Origin: Bisporella sp. PMI_857
Taxonomy: Eukaryota > Ascomycota > Leotiomycetes > Helotiales > Helotiaceae
Reading direction: 5' to 3'
DNA: 64,000 bases
Assembly: GCA_021307315.1 (NCBI GenBank)
Contig: JAJSPD010000056.1
Location: forward strand, 186,001 to 250,000
Shown: positions 22,167-32,265 of the stretch, piece after piece
How the letters are laid out: each line of letters starts with the position of its first letter
How positions within the stretch are numbered: the first letter of the stretch is position 1
The notes under the pieces: generated by a model
The model's database searches: none
Seen by the model: the letters and a program-made list of their open reading frames with translations, nothing else
What the model was told of the DNA's origin: nothing
Made by a program: the position numbers and the translations under genes

Positions 22167-23586
22167 ATGTCCAAAAAGCCATCAGAGTCATATATAATCG
22201 TGGGAAGTGGTGTATTCGGCACCAGTACCGCATATCATCTCTCGAGAGAACATCGAGATGTCTCTGTAACACTCATTGATTGTTCTTTATCGTTCCCATG
22301 CCCCTTGGCGGCTTCTTATGATGAAAACAAGGTAGTTAGGGCTGACTATACCTCAAAATTCTACTGTGAGTTAGCCATCGAGGCCCGGAAAGCATGGCTG
22401 AACGACCCGCTGTACAAAACGTTCTATCATCAATCTGGTCTTGTGAATATGGACGATACCGGTCTTGGTCGAAAGATAATCAAGAACTACGAAGAGCTGC
22501 AAGAGCCTCACGAGTGTGAGCTGTTTGGCCCTGAAGAGATGAGAGTACGCTATGATGGCTTATTCGCAGATACCCAATATGCTGGAGTTGGAGCCAAGGA
22601 CATCTTCTTCAATCCCATCAGTGGCTGGGCAGAGGCTAGACTAGCTGTAAGAGCAGTAATCGAAGAAGCACTCAAGAACGGCGTCAAGTACGTGAGCGGT
22701 CACGTAGAGTCGTTGGTTTTCAATAATGATGGTTCTTGCTCTGGCGTGAAGCTGAGGGATGCAGCGAAAGAAAATATTCTTCAGGCCGATAATGTTATCC
22801 TTTGCACAGGAGCCGGAACTGCGAAACTCCTCGCAGATAGTGCCCCTACGCGAAGAGAGCTACAGGCAGAGGATAGAATCACCGCTGCTGCAGTGGTAGT
22901 TGGATTTTTTCAGCTAACGCCTGAAAAAATGCAAAGATTCAAAGATGTTCCGGTCTTCGTCCATGCTATTGGAGATGTCCGAGGTATACTTGATAAGCCA
23001 ACACCTAAGAATATACTAAATTTTCGACAGGCGAGATCTTACCACCAACTAACGATGGCTTGTTCAAATTCTGCGTTGATGTTAGTTTTAAAAATACTTC
23101 TCTGCACCTTAAGTCTGGTGAAATGATTTCAGCTCCACCAGATCAACCTGACCAAGCGCAAAACGATGTATCACAGACCCTTCAGAATGAATGTCTTCGT
23201 GTGGTTCGAGGAATATTTGGCAAAGAACTAGCGAACCACAAGTTTGACCAATTCAGGATTTGCTGGTGCGTCTTCCTTTTTGTATGAATGTCAGATTTCT
23301 AACCAAAACCTGCCTCAGGGATGGTTTTACTCCTAATCAAGACTTTATTATATCCTCCCATCCAAAATGTGGCAATTTATACATTGCAACAGGAGGCTCC
23401 TTTCACGGCTGGAAGTTTTTACCAATTATCGGAGAATATGTTGTCGACCTCCTGGATGGCAAACTATCCGAGGATCTCAAACAACGCTGGGCATGGGATC
23501 GGCCCCAGGATGGAGCGGCCCACGAGACCGTTATTCCACGACGAGAGATGAGTGATTTATATAAAGCGAGTTCTGCAATTTCTTGA
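22167..23586 (+). CDS. FAD-dependent amine oxidase, sarcosine/fructosyl-amino-acid oxidase family
   Basis: Three exons, 22167-22983, 23031-23265 and 23319-23586, encode 439 residues. The N-terminus has the Rossmann motif in YIIVGSGVFGTSTAYHL. The C-terminus has RICWDGFTPNQDFIISSHP and YIATGGSFHGWKFLP, hallmarks of the monomeric sarcosine oxidase / amadoriase / pipecolate oxidase group; the Cys in RICW sits where these enzymes attach FAD covalently. The last intron falls directly after that Cys codon. The likely reaction is oxidation of a secondary amine (N-methyl or fructosyl amino acid) with release of H2O2. The substrate cannot be read from the sequence. No peroxisomal SKL-type ending is present. 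Confidence 0.85.
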
Positions 23587-24389
23587 GTAAATTAAAGGGC
23601 GTCCAGAATGCAAATCCTTTCTCAGCTAAAGGACGAATATATCTTGTTTCTCGGTTTTTGCATATTCTCTCCGTTAGCGTCGCCATTCTTCAAAGCGGAA
23701 ATACCAACGATTATTGTAGAAGTTGAAAGGCAACCCCCACGATTAGGTCCTTGGAGTAGATAATACGCGATGAGGAGACGGTGTTCCAGATATATGATAC
23801 TCGGAGGGATCTCATTCTTGATGAGACCACGTGTAGTGAATCATGCTTTCAATGATACTGCCTATATGTGCTGCACAAGGGGGAAGCAATGACAAAGAAT
23901 GCGGATGGAGTTGGCAATTAGCACAGGCATGTGCTAAGAAAATCTGATAATCTCATCATTGTGACCATATATTGAAGAAATATGCATAAGGTCATAGATT
24001 TCGGAGGACAAAGCCAGTCCCGAAGTATAAGCCATGAATCGTTGTGAGAATGTAGCCAGTACCTTACTACCTCAACCAATATCCATTCCATGAAACGGAT
24101 ATACCTTTTTACCAAAACATGGCTGATAAAATAAACGAAAGGCGCTAAAAAACAAAATGTCTCATAAACGCTGTTTCGCCTTTGCTAATTGTACTTACTG
24201 CAAGCAACCTCTGCGAGTGTAAAAGCTCAATTTAGCGCTGTGAGTCTAGAATACAAAATTAATAAGTGATGAATAGCTAATCTACGTCTCTTTACGTAGT
24301 ATAAATAAGGATAAACCCTTGATTTCGTCGCATGCAAGCCCTGCCCCCTTTTCAATATCCCTTTAGTACCGTCTTGATGTTCAGCTCAA
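23587..24389. other. Convergent 3' flanks, no supported gene
   Basis: AT-rich flank between the oxidase and the RTA1-type gene. No coding or structural feature is recognised. Confidence 0.5.
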
Positions 24390-25417
24390 CTATTTCGATT
24401 CTGAGAAGACCTTAATACCGATAAGTTCAATGCCGTTATCAAAGGTCTGTTCTCCTCTGAGCAAGAGCCCGATCTCACTGGGATGAAACCAATTCATCCA
24501 AGCCAAGACAAGGAACATAAGCACCGAGTCGAAGATGTAGAGGTATATCTCCTTCCGGAGCAGTGACCCATTATTTCCTTGCAAGTACTCGATGACTCGG
24601 AACACGCTTCGGATCAAGATCAGAACACTTGTAACGTACAGCGTCGTCAAGTACTTCTTCCAGTGAATATCTGCACGGAGGCTGCTGGAAGTTGGTTTTG
24701 CAAGCATCCGTCGGTGGAAAACAAGGGCGACGGCGATGAAGAATCCGAAGTAAGCGAGTTGTACAAAGAGACCAGCAATGACCAATTTTTCTCCGGATTT
24801 AATCACACCTTCATCTTTAGAAGAGAGCATGCTTCCACCTGTATTGTTCGAAAATAACTTCAGTAAATGGCTGTTATATAAGAAGATTTGGGGAATATTA
24901 GATTACTGAGTCTTGCTACTTACCACCGACCTGCATAAAGAAAGAAATAACATCCCCCGTCACGAATGACTTTGTAAGCCAACGTTGTGGGATGAGCGAA
25001 TGTGCCTCTCCGTCGGTTAGGAGAATTATGCGACCAAGGATCATGTAAATGGAGGCAGCGAAAAGTGCCGGTGCGATAAGCACAAGGAGCGTTTGTATAA
25101 TGTATGGAGTCAAGCTCCAACAGCCGGCTTTTTCTGATGCGTTCTTTGCTCGAGCAGCGTAACCTATGAATTGGACTATTCAAAGGAAAAAAGTAAATAG
25201 CATTCTGACGATATTGAGATGCAAAGGGCAACTTACAGAATCCTCCAACTATAAGGGCGGTCAAATACCACGTCTTGGTTTTATACATCTGCACCAAGTG
25301 GAGGATAGATGTGATGGCAAACAGAATTGCAAAAATGACCGCCGCGGCCACAGATGGATCATATCGATATAGAGAAAACTCTGATGTGTTTCGGTAATCA
25401 GCAATGCATTCGACCAT
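24390..25417 (-). CDS. RTA1-domain multi-pass membrane protein (lipid-translocating exporter family)
   Basis: Three exons, 25237-25417, 24924-25175 and 24390-24838, give 293 residues with all junctions in frame. About seven hydrophobic segments are visible, including AAAVIFAILFAITSILHLV, TLLVLIAPALFAASIYMILGRI, LVIAGLFVQLAYFGFFIAVALVF, LYVTSVLILIRSVFRVIEY and YIFDSVLMFLVLAWMNWFHP. The sequences GFFQFIGYAAR, RIILL and RSVFRVIEYLQG are characteristic of the RTA1/RTM1/RSB1 family, associated with lipid movement and resistance to sterol-related or membrane-active compounds. The ATG at 25417 is preferred. It is divergent from a Zn2Cys6 gene that may regulate it. Confidence 0.87.
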
Positions 25418-26165
25418 TTTGTTAGAGGAGAAAGATAGTTGAAGAAGAAAAAAAATAGACAAAAAAAGACTTAAGATTCAACTGAGTTGTTGCTCAAAAT
25501 GAAGGCTAAGGGCACTACATTATTTATAAAGCATTGGACTCCTGAGTTACTAGAGCGAAGCAATGTAATGTGCTTAAGAACCTTCCGGCGTCTCCGCACT
25601 TATCGAATTCTTTGGGGGTTTATGGGCGGCATTGTGCAGTGTAGTAGCTAAATCGCCGTAATCATTCAGATTTAGTTGCTCGTTTATCTCGTTCTTTATC
25701 TACTGAGGCTAAATGATCCCAAGAGTACTCGTACCTCTGTTTGGCAAGGCATGGTCAATGCATCAGTTGCACATCTTTGCTTGGCTCAATTCCTTCGTAT
25801 GGGTGATGTGATTGGCTCACTAATTACTTGGCTCTCCCAATGTGAAATTAAAGATTGATCTCGGCATCGACTACCAACACTTAAAAATAATCCATATTTA
25901 AGGCTAAACATTTTTTAGTAGAGTGAAAAGCAGATTTCTTTCGTTAAAAGTAATTTTATTAAAATGTCTTACAATTAGTGAAACTTTAAGAAGCATAATC
26001 GCGTCAAAATCAGCCCTCTATTTCTTGGCCGGAGAGTTCGGTACTCGTACAGCGGCATAGCCTGACGGCTTGTCCACTGTTTCAAGTTCATGTACGAGTA
26101 TAACTAGACGGCCTCACCACTTCATCAATATACGAGTACAGGTTTGACCTTTCTTACACATCTAA
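25418..26165. promoter_or_regulatory. Divergent promoter of RTA1-type gene and Zn2Cys6 regulator
   Basis: 748 bp between divergent starts. Runs such as gtactcgtacctc (25723), cggtactcgtacag (26039) and tgtacgagtata (26091) repeat the word TACGAGTA or its complement TACTCGTA several times, a candidate regulator site. No experimentally known site was matched. Confidence 0.5.
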
Positions 26166-27623
26166 ATGCCGATGCGTCGCCTTCATACCAAATCCCGAAC
26201 CGGATGTAAAGAATGCAAACGGAGACGAGTCAAGGTAAGATTGGCTGCACAGTAATTACTCGGTCCACAAATAGCTCACTGTTGTCCCAGTGTGATGAAA
26301 GCCGCCCATCTTGCTTCAACTGCTCGAGGTACGGTTCATCATGCGAATTCCCGAGCGAAAATCGTGATGGAACAGCCAGGCCAAGGACTCATCGAACTTC
26401 CGGACGCGCCGTGCCAAGTCTTCGGTCAAGTGCTGCCAAAACGGTCACTAGCAACGAAAAGAGGCAAAGGACACCAGATATAGGATCAGATAAGGCTGGA
26501 ATTCTCGACCAGGCAGAGTACAATCGACAACAGCGGCATACATCCCCTAGTAATGACTATTATGTGAACAATCCCGTGTTCATAGATTCATCTTTCGTCT
26601 CAACATCCAACCTGTGTCTCGAGGTCGGTCTCGACGAAATGAAAGCACGAGATTTTGAGCTTATGCACCACTTCTGCACCACAACGTGGAGCACGATGGG
26701 CATGCGAGAGGACATGCGGCAAGTCTGGCGAGTGGTGATACCTCAGGAAGGATACTCTCACCCTTTCCTTATGCATGGAATTCTAGCTTTGTCTGCTTTG
26801 CATAAGGCTTACCTGCTACCTGACAAGCGACTTAGATACCTCACGCTCGGCGCACACCATTATACCTGCGGTCAAGGCGTGTATAGAAAGCTTATGGCGA
26901 ATGTTACGGATGAGAATTGGAAACCAATTTTCTGCTTCGCGCTCATTTTAATTGCCTACGTGCGTTCACCGCCAGCGACACGATCAGAGAAATATGCTAT
27001 AGAAGATCCGATCTTAGTGATTTTGGAGCTCTTCTTCATGATTCGAGGGTTGAAGGCTATACTGGCGCCATATACTCTCCGCTTTAGAAAAACGAATTTG
27101 TCGCCACTTGCCACAGCGGTGTGGTTTGTAGAGGAAACGGATGTCACAGATGCGTACATATTTCCGAGCCTAACACTTAATTGGATCATGTTAATAAATC
27201 TTGAGTAGGAATCTATCCTTGGAGTTTTCACCACTTCCGAGTAACACCTTTGAAGTCCTCGCTGATCTCCGCTTCTTCATGCGTAGCCAGGCTAATCTGG
27301 CCAACCGAGAGGACATCGACGAGGCTATTTCGAAACTACGAATAATGACAGTACAGATTGCTGAATCCGGAACAAACATAGAGTTCGCCACATTCATGAT
27401 ATGGCCTTACTTCTTACCTGACACATTCGTGTTAGATATCAAAGAGAAGAGGCCACATGCACTTGTCGTACTTGCCTATTTTGTACCTTTCTTAGCAATC
27501 CTAGAACGCGACTATTGGTTTTTTAAGGGGATGGGGAGAAATCTGCTAAATCAAATTGATGCTTGTTTAGAAGATCACTCAGCCCTTCGTGTATATTTAG
27601 ACTGGCCGAAGGCCCATTCTTAG
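26166..27623 (+). CDS. Zn2Cys6 transcription factor, Upc2-like fungal family
   Basis: Three exons, 26166-26234, 26291-27153 and 27209-27623, give 448 residues. The first exon ends inside the zinc cluster: TGCKECKRRRVK joins CDESRPSCFNCSRYGSSCEF, completing six cysteines. A short linker rich in Arg/Ser/Thr follows. The C-terminal two thirds contain FELMHHFCTTTWSTM, PFLMHGILALSALH and ALVVLAYFVPFLAILERDYWFFKGMGRNLL, the pattern of small Zn2Cys6 factors related to sterol-uptake regulators. The factor probably acts in the nucleus on nearby genes. Its divergent neighbour is an RTA1 family transporter, a plausible target because both families are tied to membrane lipids, but this is inference. No defect is seen in the frame. 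Confidence 0.85.
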
Positions 27624-28499
27624 AAAACCTTCAAGCTCACCGCAGCAATGAAGTGTTTTTACCGTCGTCTCACTTTCCTACTATTCGATGGAGCTGTTCA
27701 CGAGAGAGCGGCATCGGAGAGTACTCTAGTTTGGGTAGATAACCCTCACTTACCCCTCAAAGACAAGAAAAGATATGCTGTGGGCCCCGGAACGGCTTAT
27801 AGGTGGGTAAAGCCTTCACCATCCCGTTAACACGAATCACCAAGCTAATAGCAAGCAGACACAAGCTCCTCAAAGTCAATACAAAGAGTTCAACGGGAAT
27901 TCTAGAGCATTTCAAAAAGACGAGATCCTCGCTCAATGACCCAGCCTACCTCCTACCATACCAGGAATGTTCAGAGACCACATTTCGTTTCCCTGCACCA
28001 ATATATACCGATGCCACATTCTTTGTATGCAAAAATTCTAGCAGTCCTCGAGAGTCCACCTTCATCTCCCCAATAAAGCATTGGCATCTCTACGCAGACT
28101 CCCTGCACCACTCAACCAGCTGCTCCCCCTACACAGTTTACAATATAGTGATTGTCTTGTAGTCCCCACATTTATCTTTTGGACAAGAGCCAAGGCAAAA
28201 AAAGATACCAACATGGCGGTAAGAATTGTCAACCCGGCTTCGCTGTACTACCAAGCCACAAAAATACCTTTGGAGCAGTTCAGGGCTCTCTTCACACTCC
28301 GAAGTCGAGTCGCTTCCGTCATATCATTATTTCCTAGTCTAGGAAATATACTGAAGGCTATATAGATGATCACGGATATGAAGTAGCGGCAATATTTGGG
28401 GGTCTGGCCCTTCGACATTATGCCGATGGTCAAAAAATCGTGCTGCTTCTCTTCGTACTAATGGGATATGGATGCTGATAGGGTCTATGCCTATTTTGA
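27624..28499. other. Intergenic with unexplained coding-like fragments
   Basis: Plus-strand frames at 27648-27830 and near 28200-28365 read like protein (for example STLVWVDNPHLPLKDKKRY and MAVRIVNPASLYYQATK) but cannot be joined into a gene I recognise. They may be relics. Confidence 0.35.
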
Positions 28500-29476
28500 T
28501 GGGTTCCTGGTTAAGATGGCATCGTTATCCCAGTCGAGATCAAAGAGAAGACCGCATATGTCAAGCTGTCCAGATTTTGTGTTACCGTATATGTTCATTT
28601 CATCAACGAGCTCAATATTCACGTGAAGATATTGTGTAAGTGCCCGCATCGTGCAGCTACCAGTTGGGCAGTTAAGTGCGATCCACGAAATTGTAGAGGC
28701 CTAACTCCAGCTAGGGGCACAATATGCGGAATGGTGTCGTGGCTTGCCAGTAATTCTCCGCAATAAGCTGAGCGAAAAGTTAAGTTTAAACAACCCCGCA
28801 TAATACTCATCGTGCATCACAGAGTTAAACACACGTGCTATTCCAGCAATAGCAGCAAGTTCATCCTTTTCAGGATTTGACAAGTTGCATCCACTATAAT
28901 CATCTATAATGCTACTCCACCATCCGAGCAAGCAAGTATTTTCGAGAAGTCTTCTCTTTTAAGAAGGGCGACGGCAACGAAAAAGGTCGAAGGTAGAATG
29001 TTCTATATTAGCGCAAAAGTCACGACTCTCTATATATGTTGCGAATATATTGCCAAAGGTTGGTAAATGAGAGTTGCGAACATTCAAATTGACTGTTTAT
29101 GTCGAGTCGTAAGTCCATAATACGTAGCAGGGTTACAATATCTTAGGATTTCATTTAATGAATGCGTCGATATGTGGATTTGATGCATGGTCCAGAGATA
29201 TATTAAGAACGCAATGAGAATAGACTAACTCGTATGCAATCGACATGAGCAATGATTCTTCTCGAAACAACGCTGGAGACATTTCTAGTACTGTCCGCTC
29301 AAAATATATATACATAATCGGCAGCCTGCCTCTGCGGCTGCAGTTATTTGTTGTAGTAAGGCATGGTGTTCGCCACTCCTGTCTGGCTTTGTGAACATGG
29401 ATAAACATCTGGTACAAAGCATATCTGCCAAAGATTTGTGAGTGCCTACAGAGAATCTGCGTGCTGGATTAAACAA
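28500..29476 (-). pseudogene. HET-domain protein gene relic
   Basis: Two parts of a HET (heterokaryon incompatibility) protein are recognisable on the minus strand. At 29290-29476 there is an N-terminal CTRCLSMF...GEHHALLQQI...AEAGCRLCIYIL segment. At 28500-28931 there is a C-terminal GWWSSIIDDYSGCNLSNPEKDELAAIAGIARVF-type segment ending YCAPSWS-stop-AS. The stop (TAG) replaces the Trp of the very conserved APSWSWAS motif, explained by one TGG-to-TAG change. The central HET core (normally SYCWG...LWIDSLCI) is missing, and the intervening frame is broken. No intact product is possible. HET proteins trigger cell death after fusion of unlike strains; this copy is dead. Confidence 0.68.
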
Positions 29477-29889
29477 GCTGCTGGACTTATACGACGCTAG
29501 AACGGCGACTTTGTGAGATTGTGCTCGTAAAAGCTGAGGAATATCAAAGGTCGGTAAGTGTTGTTTTTTTTATTAAAAAAAAAGAAAAACTGCATCGAGT
29601 AATCGATTGCAAGACCAGAGGCTACGCCCGGTTTTGGTGAGCGTACTGAAGGGTAAGGTGTTGTGCTACGCACCCGCTCATCCTGGAGCCTCAATTTCCT
29701 GTCAAATGGAGATTGAAGGACCCTTAATATTTCATTTGTCAAAATTATGGGGTTTTATTGTTCGAAAACCCATGATTCGTCTAGTGCCTGGAAATATCGC
29801 GAAAGATGGGAGGCAAGTATAAGGTTCTCGTCGCTGCCTTACACGGGATAACCTCAAAGTTGTAGGTATATTGCCGTACATGATGATTG

Positions 29890-30182
29890 ATACTTTCATA
29901 TACGGAACACGGCTCCCGAAGGCATTTCCAGGGAGAAGCAAAACACCCCGCCTGGACTCCTCCCGGTTAAACAACCTCATAAGCTCGGCTTCAGTCGCCG
30001 TCCCATTTGTCAAAGACCAAAACCCAACCGCCTTCTGGTCTAGGTGCCATTGTGCCGCCCTTGTATTCTCGTTTCAAAACCCCTTCCAGCTTGAGCCAGA
30101 TCCGCTTACATGTGTTAATCAAGTCCCCTCCCGCCAAAATCACAACTTCCATTCTACCCCAGTACCCATGGCGATCCCTCAT
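29890..30182 (-). pseudogene. Possible scrap of a PLP-dependent aminotransferase
   Basis: The minus strand reads GVLKREYKGGTMAPRPEGGW-VLVFDKWDGD in one frame. After a one-base shift at the stop near 29995 it continues TEAELMRLFNREESRRGVLLLPGNAFGS in another. The pairing of a PEGG-W motif with a GV-LLPGNAFG motif about 40 residues later recalls the C-terminal region of class I/II aminotransferases. The match is by eye and short. Nothing upstream or downstream extends it convincingly. Confidence 0.28.
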
Positions 30183-30972
30183 TTTCGCAAGCTCCAGCTC
30201 GCCTCCGCCCCGTTCCTCACATATACAGCACTCTCTACCCTATGATATCCATGAAACTAATTTTTTTTCATAATGATCAACGGCCATCAATATTGTACAG
30301 GATGTCACCTCCGGGCAAGCGGTGAAATTAGCTGGGATAACGTTGGGTGTGGCATATGTTCCCACACCTGAGTTAACCTATGGCTTTTGATATCGCGGAG
30401 AAGAGTGAGAGACTCTGTGTCGGGATAGACTCCATTACCTGCCACAATAGAGATAACTGGAGCGGGATGGAATATCTACGCTACGCTAATTTGGTCCAGC
30501 TGATGCACATGGAAGTCTCACTCTTCACATTCGTTATAGAAGACACCAAAATTTCCCAGAATTTCTACACCACCCATCAAGTAGGTTAAACCGCATGCTG
30601 AGGGGGGTATGGAAAAAATGTCACACAGCAGGAGATGCTCAAAAACCCATGGGGGAAAAAAGAAGTGAATGAACAAATGAAATTCTCTCCTCCACAGTAG
30701 TAACCCAAGAGCTACCCCTTTCCCCCAGTCCTCTAACCCCAGAAAACTCCGTACCGTGCCCCATTCCGATTCCAAAACCACTGATGCAGCCCGCCAAAAA
30801 AGCAAAACGCCAACGCTAAAATGCAGCAACAACTACAACAGAACGCCATCCCATGCTCGACTTTTGGGTCTTTCGACTTTTTGGTCCATTTTCACAACGT
30901 TGCTTTCCCCCTCTCTTTCTATCACACCACACATTTACAGGCCCATCATATCAGTGCTATGGTAGCAAGCAT
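30183..30972. other. Intergenic, 3' flank of SGNH gene
   Basis: No gene supported. A short A/G-rich stretch lies near 30650, and pyrimidine-rich sequence at 30680-30740 and 30905-30925. Confidence 0.45.
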
Positions 30973-32265
30973 TTACTCCTCCTCAGCGTCCATGAGGCGG
31001 AACTTGGCGGATCGCTTGCCGACGGTGGTGGTCGAGCTGGAAGAGGAGGAGCTAGACTCGTTAGACTCGGATGAAGAGCTGGAGCTGGAGCTGGAGCTGA
31101 TGGTCTCTCCGTTAGGGCCCTTCTTGAAGCTGTTTTCGCTCGACTTCTTGGCTTCCTTCTCCTGGTCGCTCTCGGACTTGGACTGGTTCTCGGTGGTGGT
31201 CTTCTTTCCGTCGGCTCCAACCGTGGTGGTCTTGTTAGCCTCTTCCTTCTTCTTCTCCTCGTCGCTCTTGGAGCTGCTCTCAGACTTGTTGGTGCTGGTG
31301 AAGCCGTTTGGTCCGCTGGTGGTGGTCTTCTCGGTCTTCTCCTTGCTTTCCTTGTCAATCTGCTCCTGGGTCTTCTTACTAGCCTCAGTGGTGGTGGATG
31401 TTCCGTTGGAGGATTTGGTCTCAGTCTTGCTCTTGTCTTCTGTCTTGTTGTCCTTGTGGCTTGTAGAGTTCTTCTCGGTCTTGCTGGTGTTCTTCACAGT
31501 TGGGAATGGCTTCTTTCCTGGGACGTTGACGGGGTCCTTGATCCATCCCTTACCATCAGCAGCCTTAATAGCCTTGAACCAAGAGTTGGAGATCTTCTTG
31601 AAACCAGAATCGTTGGGGTGGTTGTCATCATGGAAATCCGTCTTGGTGTCGAGGAGCTTGCTCATGTCGACGAGAGCAATGTGCTTGCCAGACTTAGCAC
31701 GGCTGTCAATAACTGGCACGAGATCTTTGGCGAACTGGTCAATGCGGTCGGCCCATTCCTTCTTTCTGCTGGTGGTGATCCCTGCGACGAGGATGGTTGC
31801 ATCTGGGGCTTCCTTGAACAGATGGTCAACCAACTTGCCCATGCGCTCTGGGGCACCCTTGGGGTCAACAGGTCTAGTCATATCATTTGTACCGACAAAA
31901 ATGAGAATGACGTTGGGGCGGTCCTTGATGGATTCCTTGGAGACGGTGGTCATGTTGGCGATGAAGAACCCGGGGTGGCCCTCGTTTTGTTTGCGGATCA
32001 TGTTTCCGCTTTTTTGCGATCCAATGTATTGGATGATGTTGTTCTTGCCAGCACGGTTGAGCTGTTGCCAAAGGACTCGGCGGTAACCGTTACCGCTCTT
32101 AGATCCTGCACCATTGGTGATGGAAGCTGGATATATTAGCCAAGCTCAAACGCTGCGGAGAGAAAGCTTACCTCCAAGAGGCATGATGCGGAACTTCTTG
32201 TTCTCAAGGGCACCCAGAACCATGGTGGCAAAGCCAGCAACGGTGAGAAGAGATGGAAGATGCAT
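30973..32265 (-). CDS. Secreted SGNH/GDSL hydrolase with long Ser/Lys/Glu/Thr-rich tail
   Basis: Two exons, 32172-32265 and 30973-32126 (45-bp intron, phase 1), give 415 residues. A signal peptide (MHLPSLLTVAGFATMVLGA) precedes FRIMPLGASITNG (catalytic Ser block), VILIFVGTNDM (block III) and DDNHPNDSGF (Asp-His block), so all SGNH catalytic blocks are present. CE3-type esterases acting on acetylated polysaccharide share this pattern. After about residue 230 the protein becomes a 180-residue disordered tail with repeated TTT-x-G units (TTTSGPNG, TTTVGADG, TTTVGKR) and Ser runs. It ends KR-SAKFRLMDAEEE, where a Kex2-type dibasic site would release a short acidic peptide. The tail is unlike any catalytic domain I know; wall or mucin-like anchoring is conjecture. 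Confidence 0.85.

Noticed and set aside
30821..32086. A 421-codon plus-strand frame rich in Leu, Val and Ser
   Set aside because: It is the antisense of the SGNH hydrolase, created by the Ser/Lys/Glu-rich codons of that gene. The minus-strand frame has a signal peptide, catalytic blocks and a proper intron.
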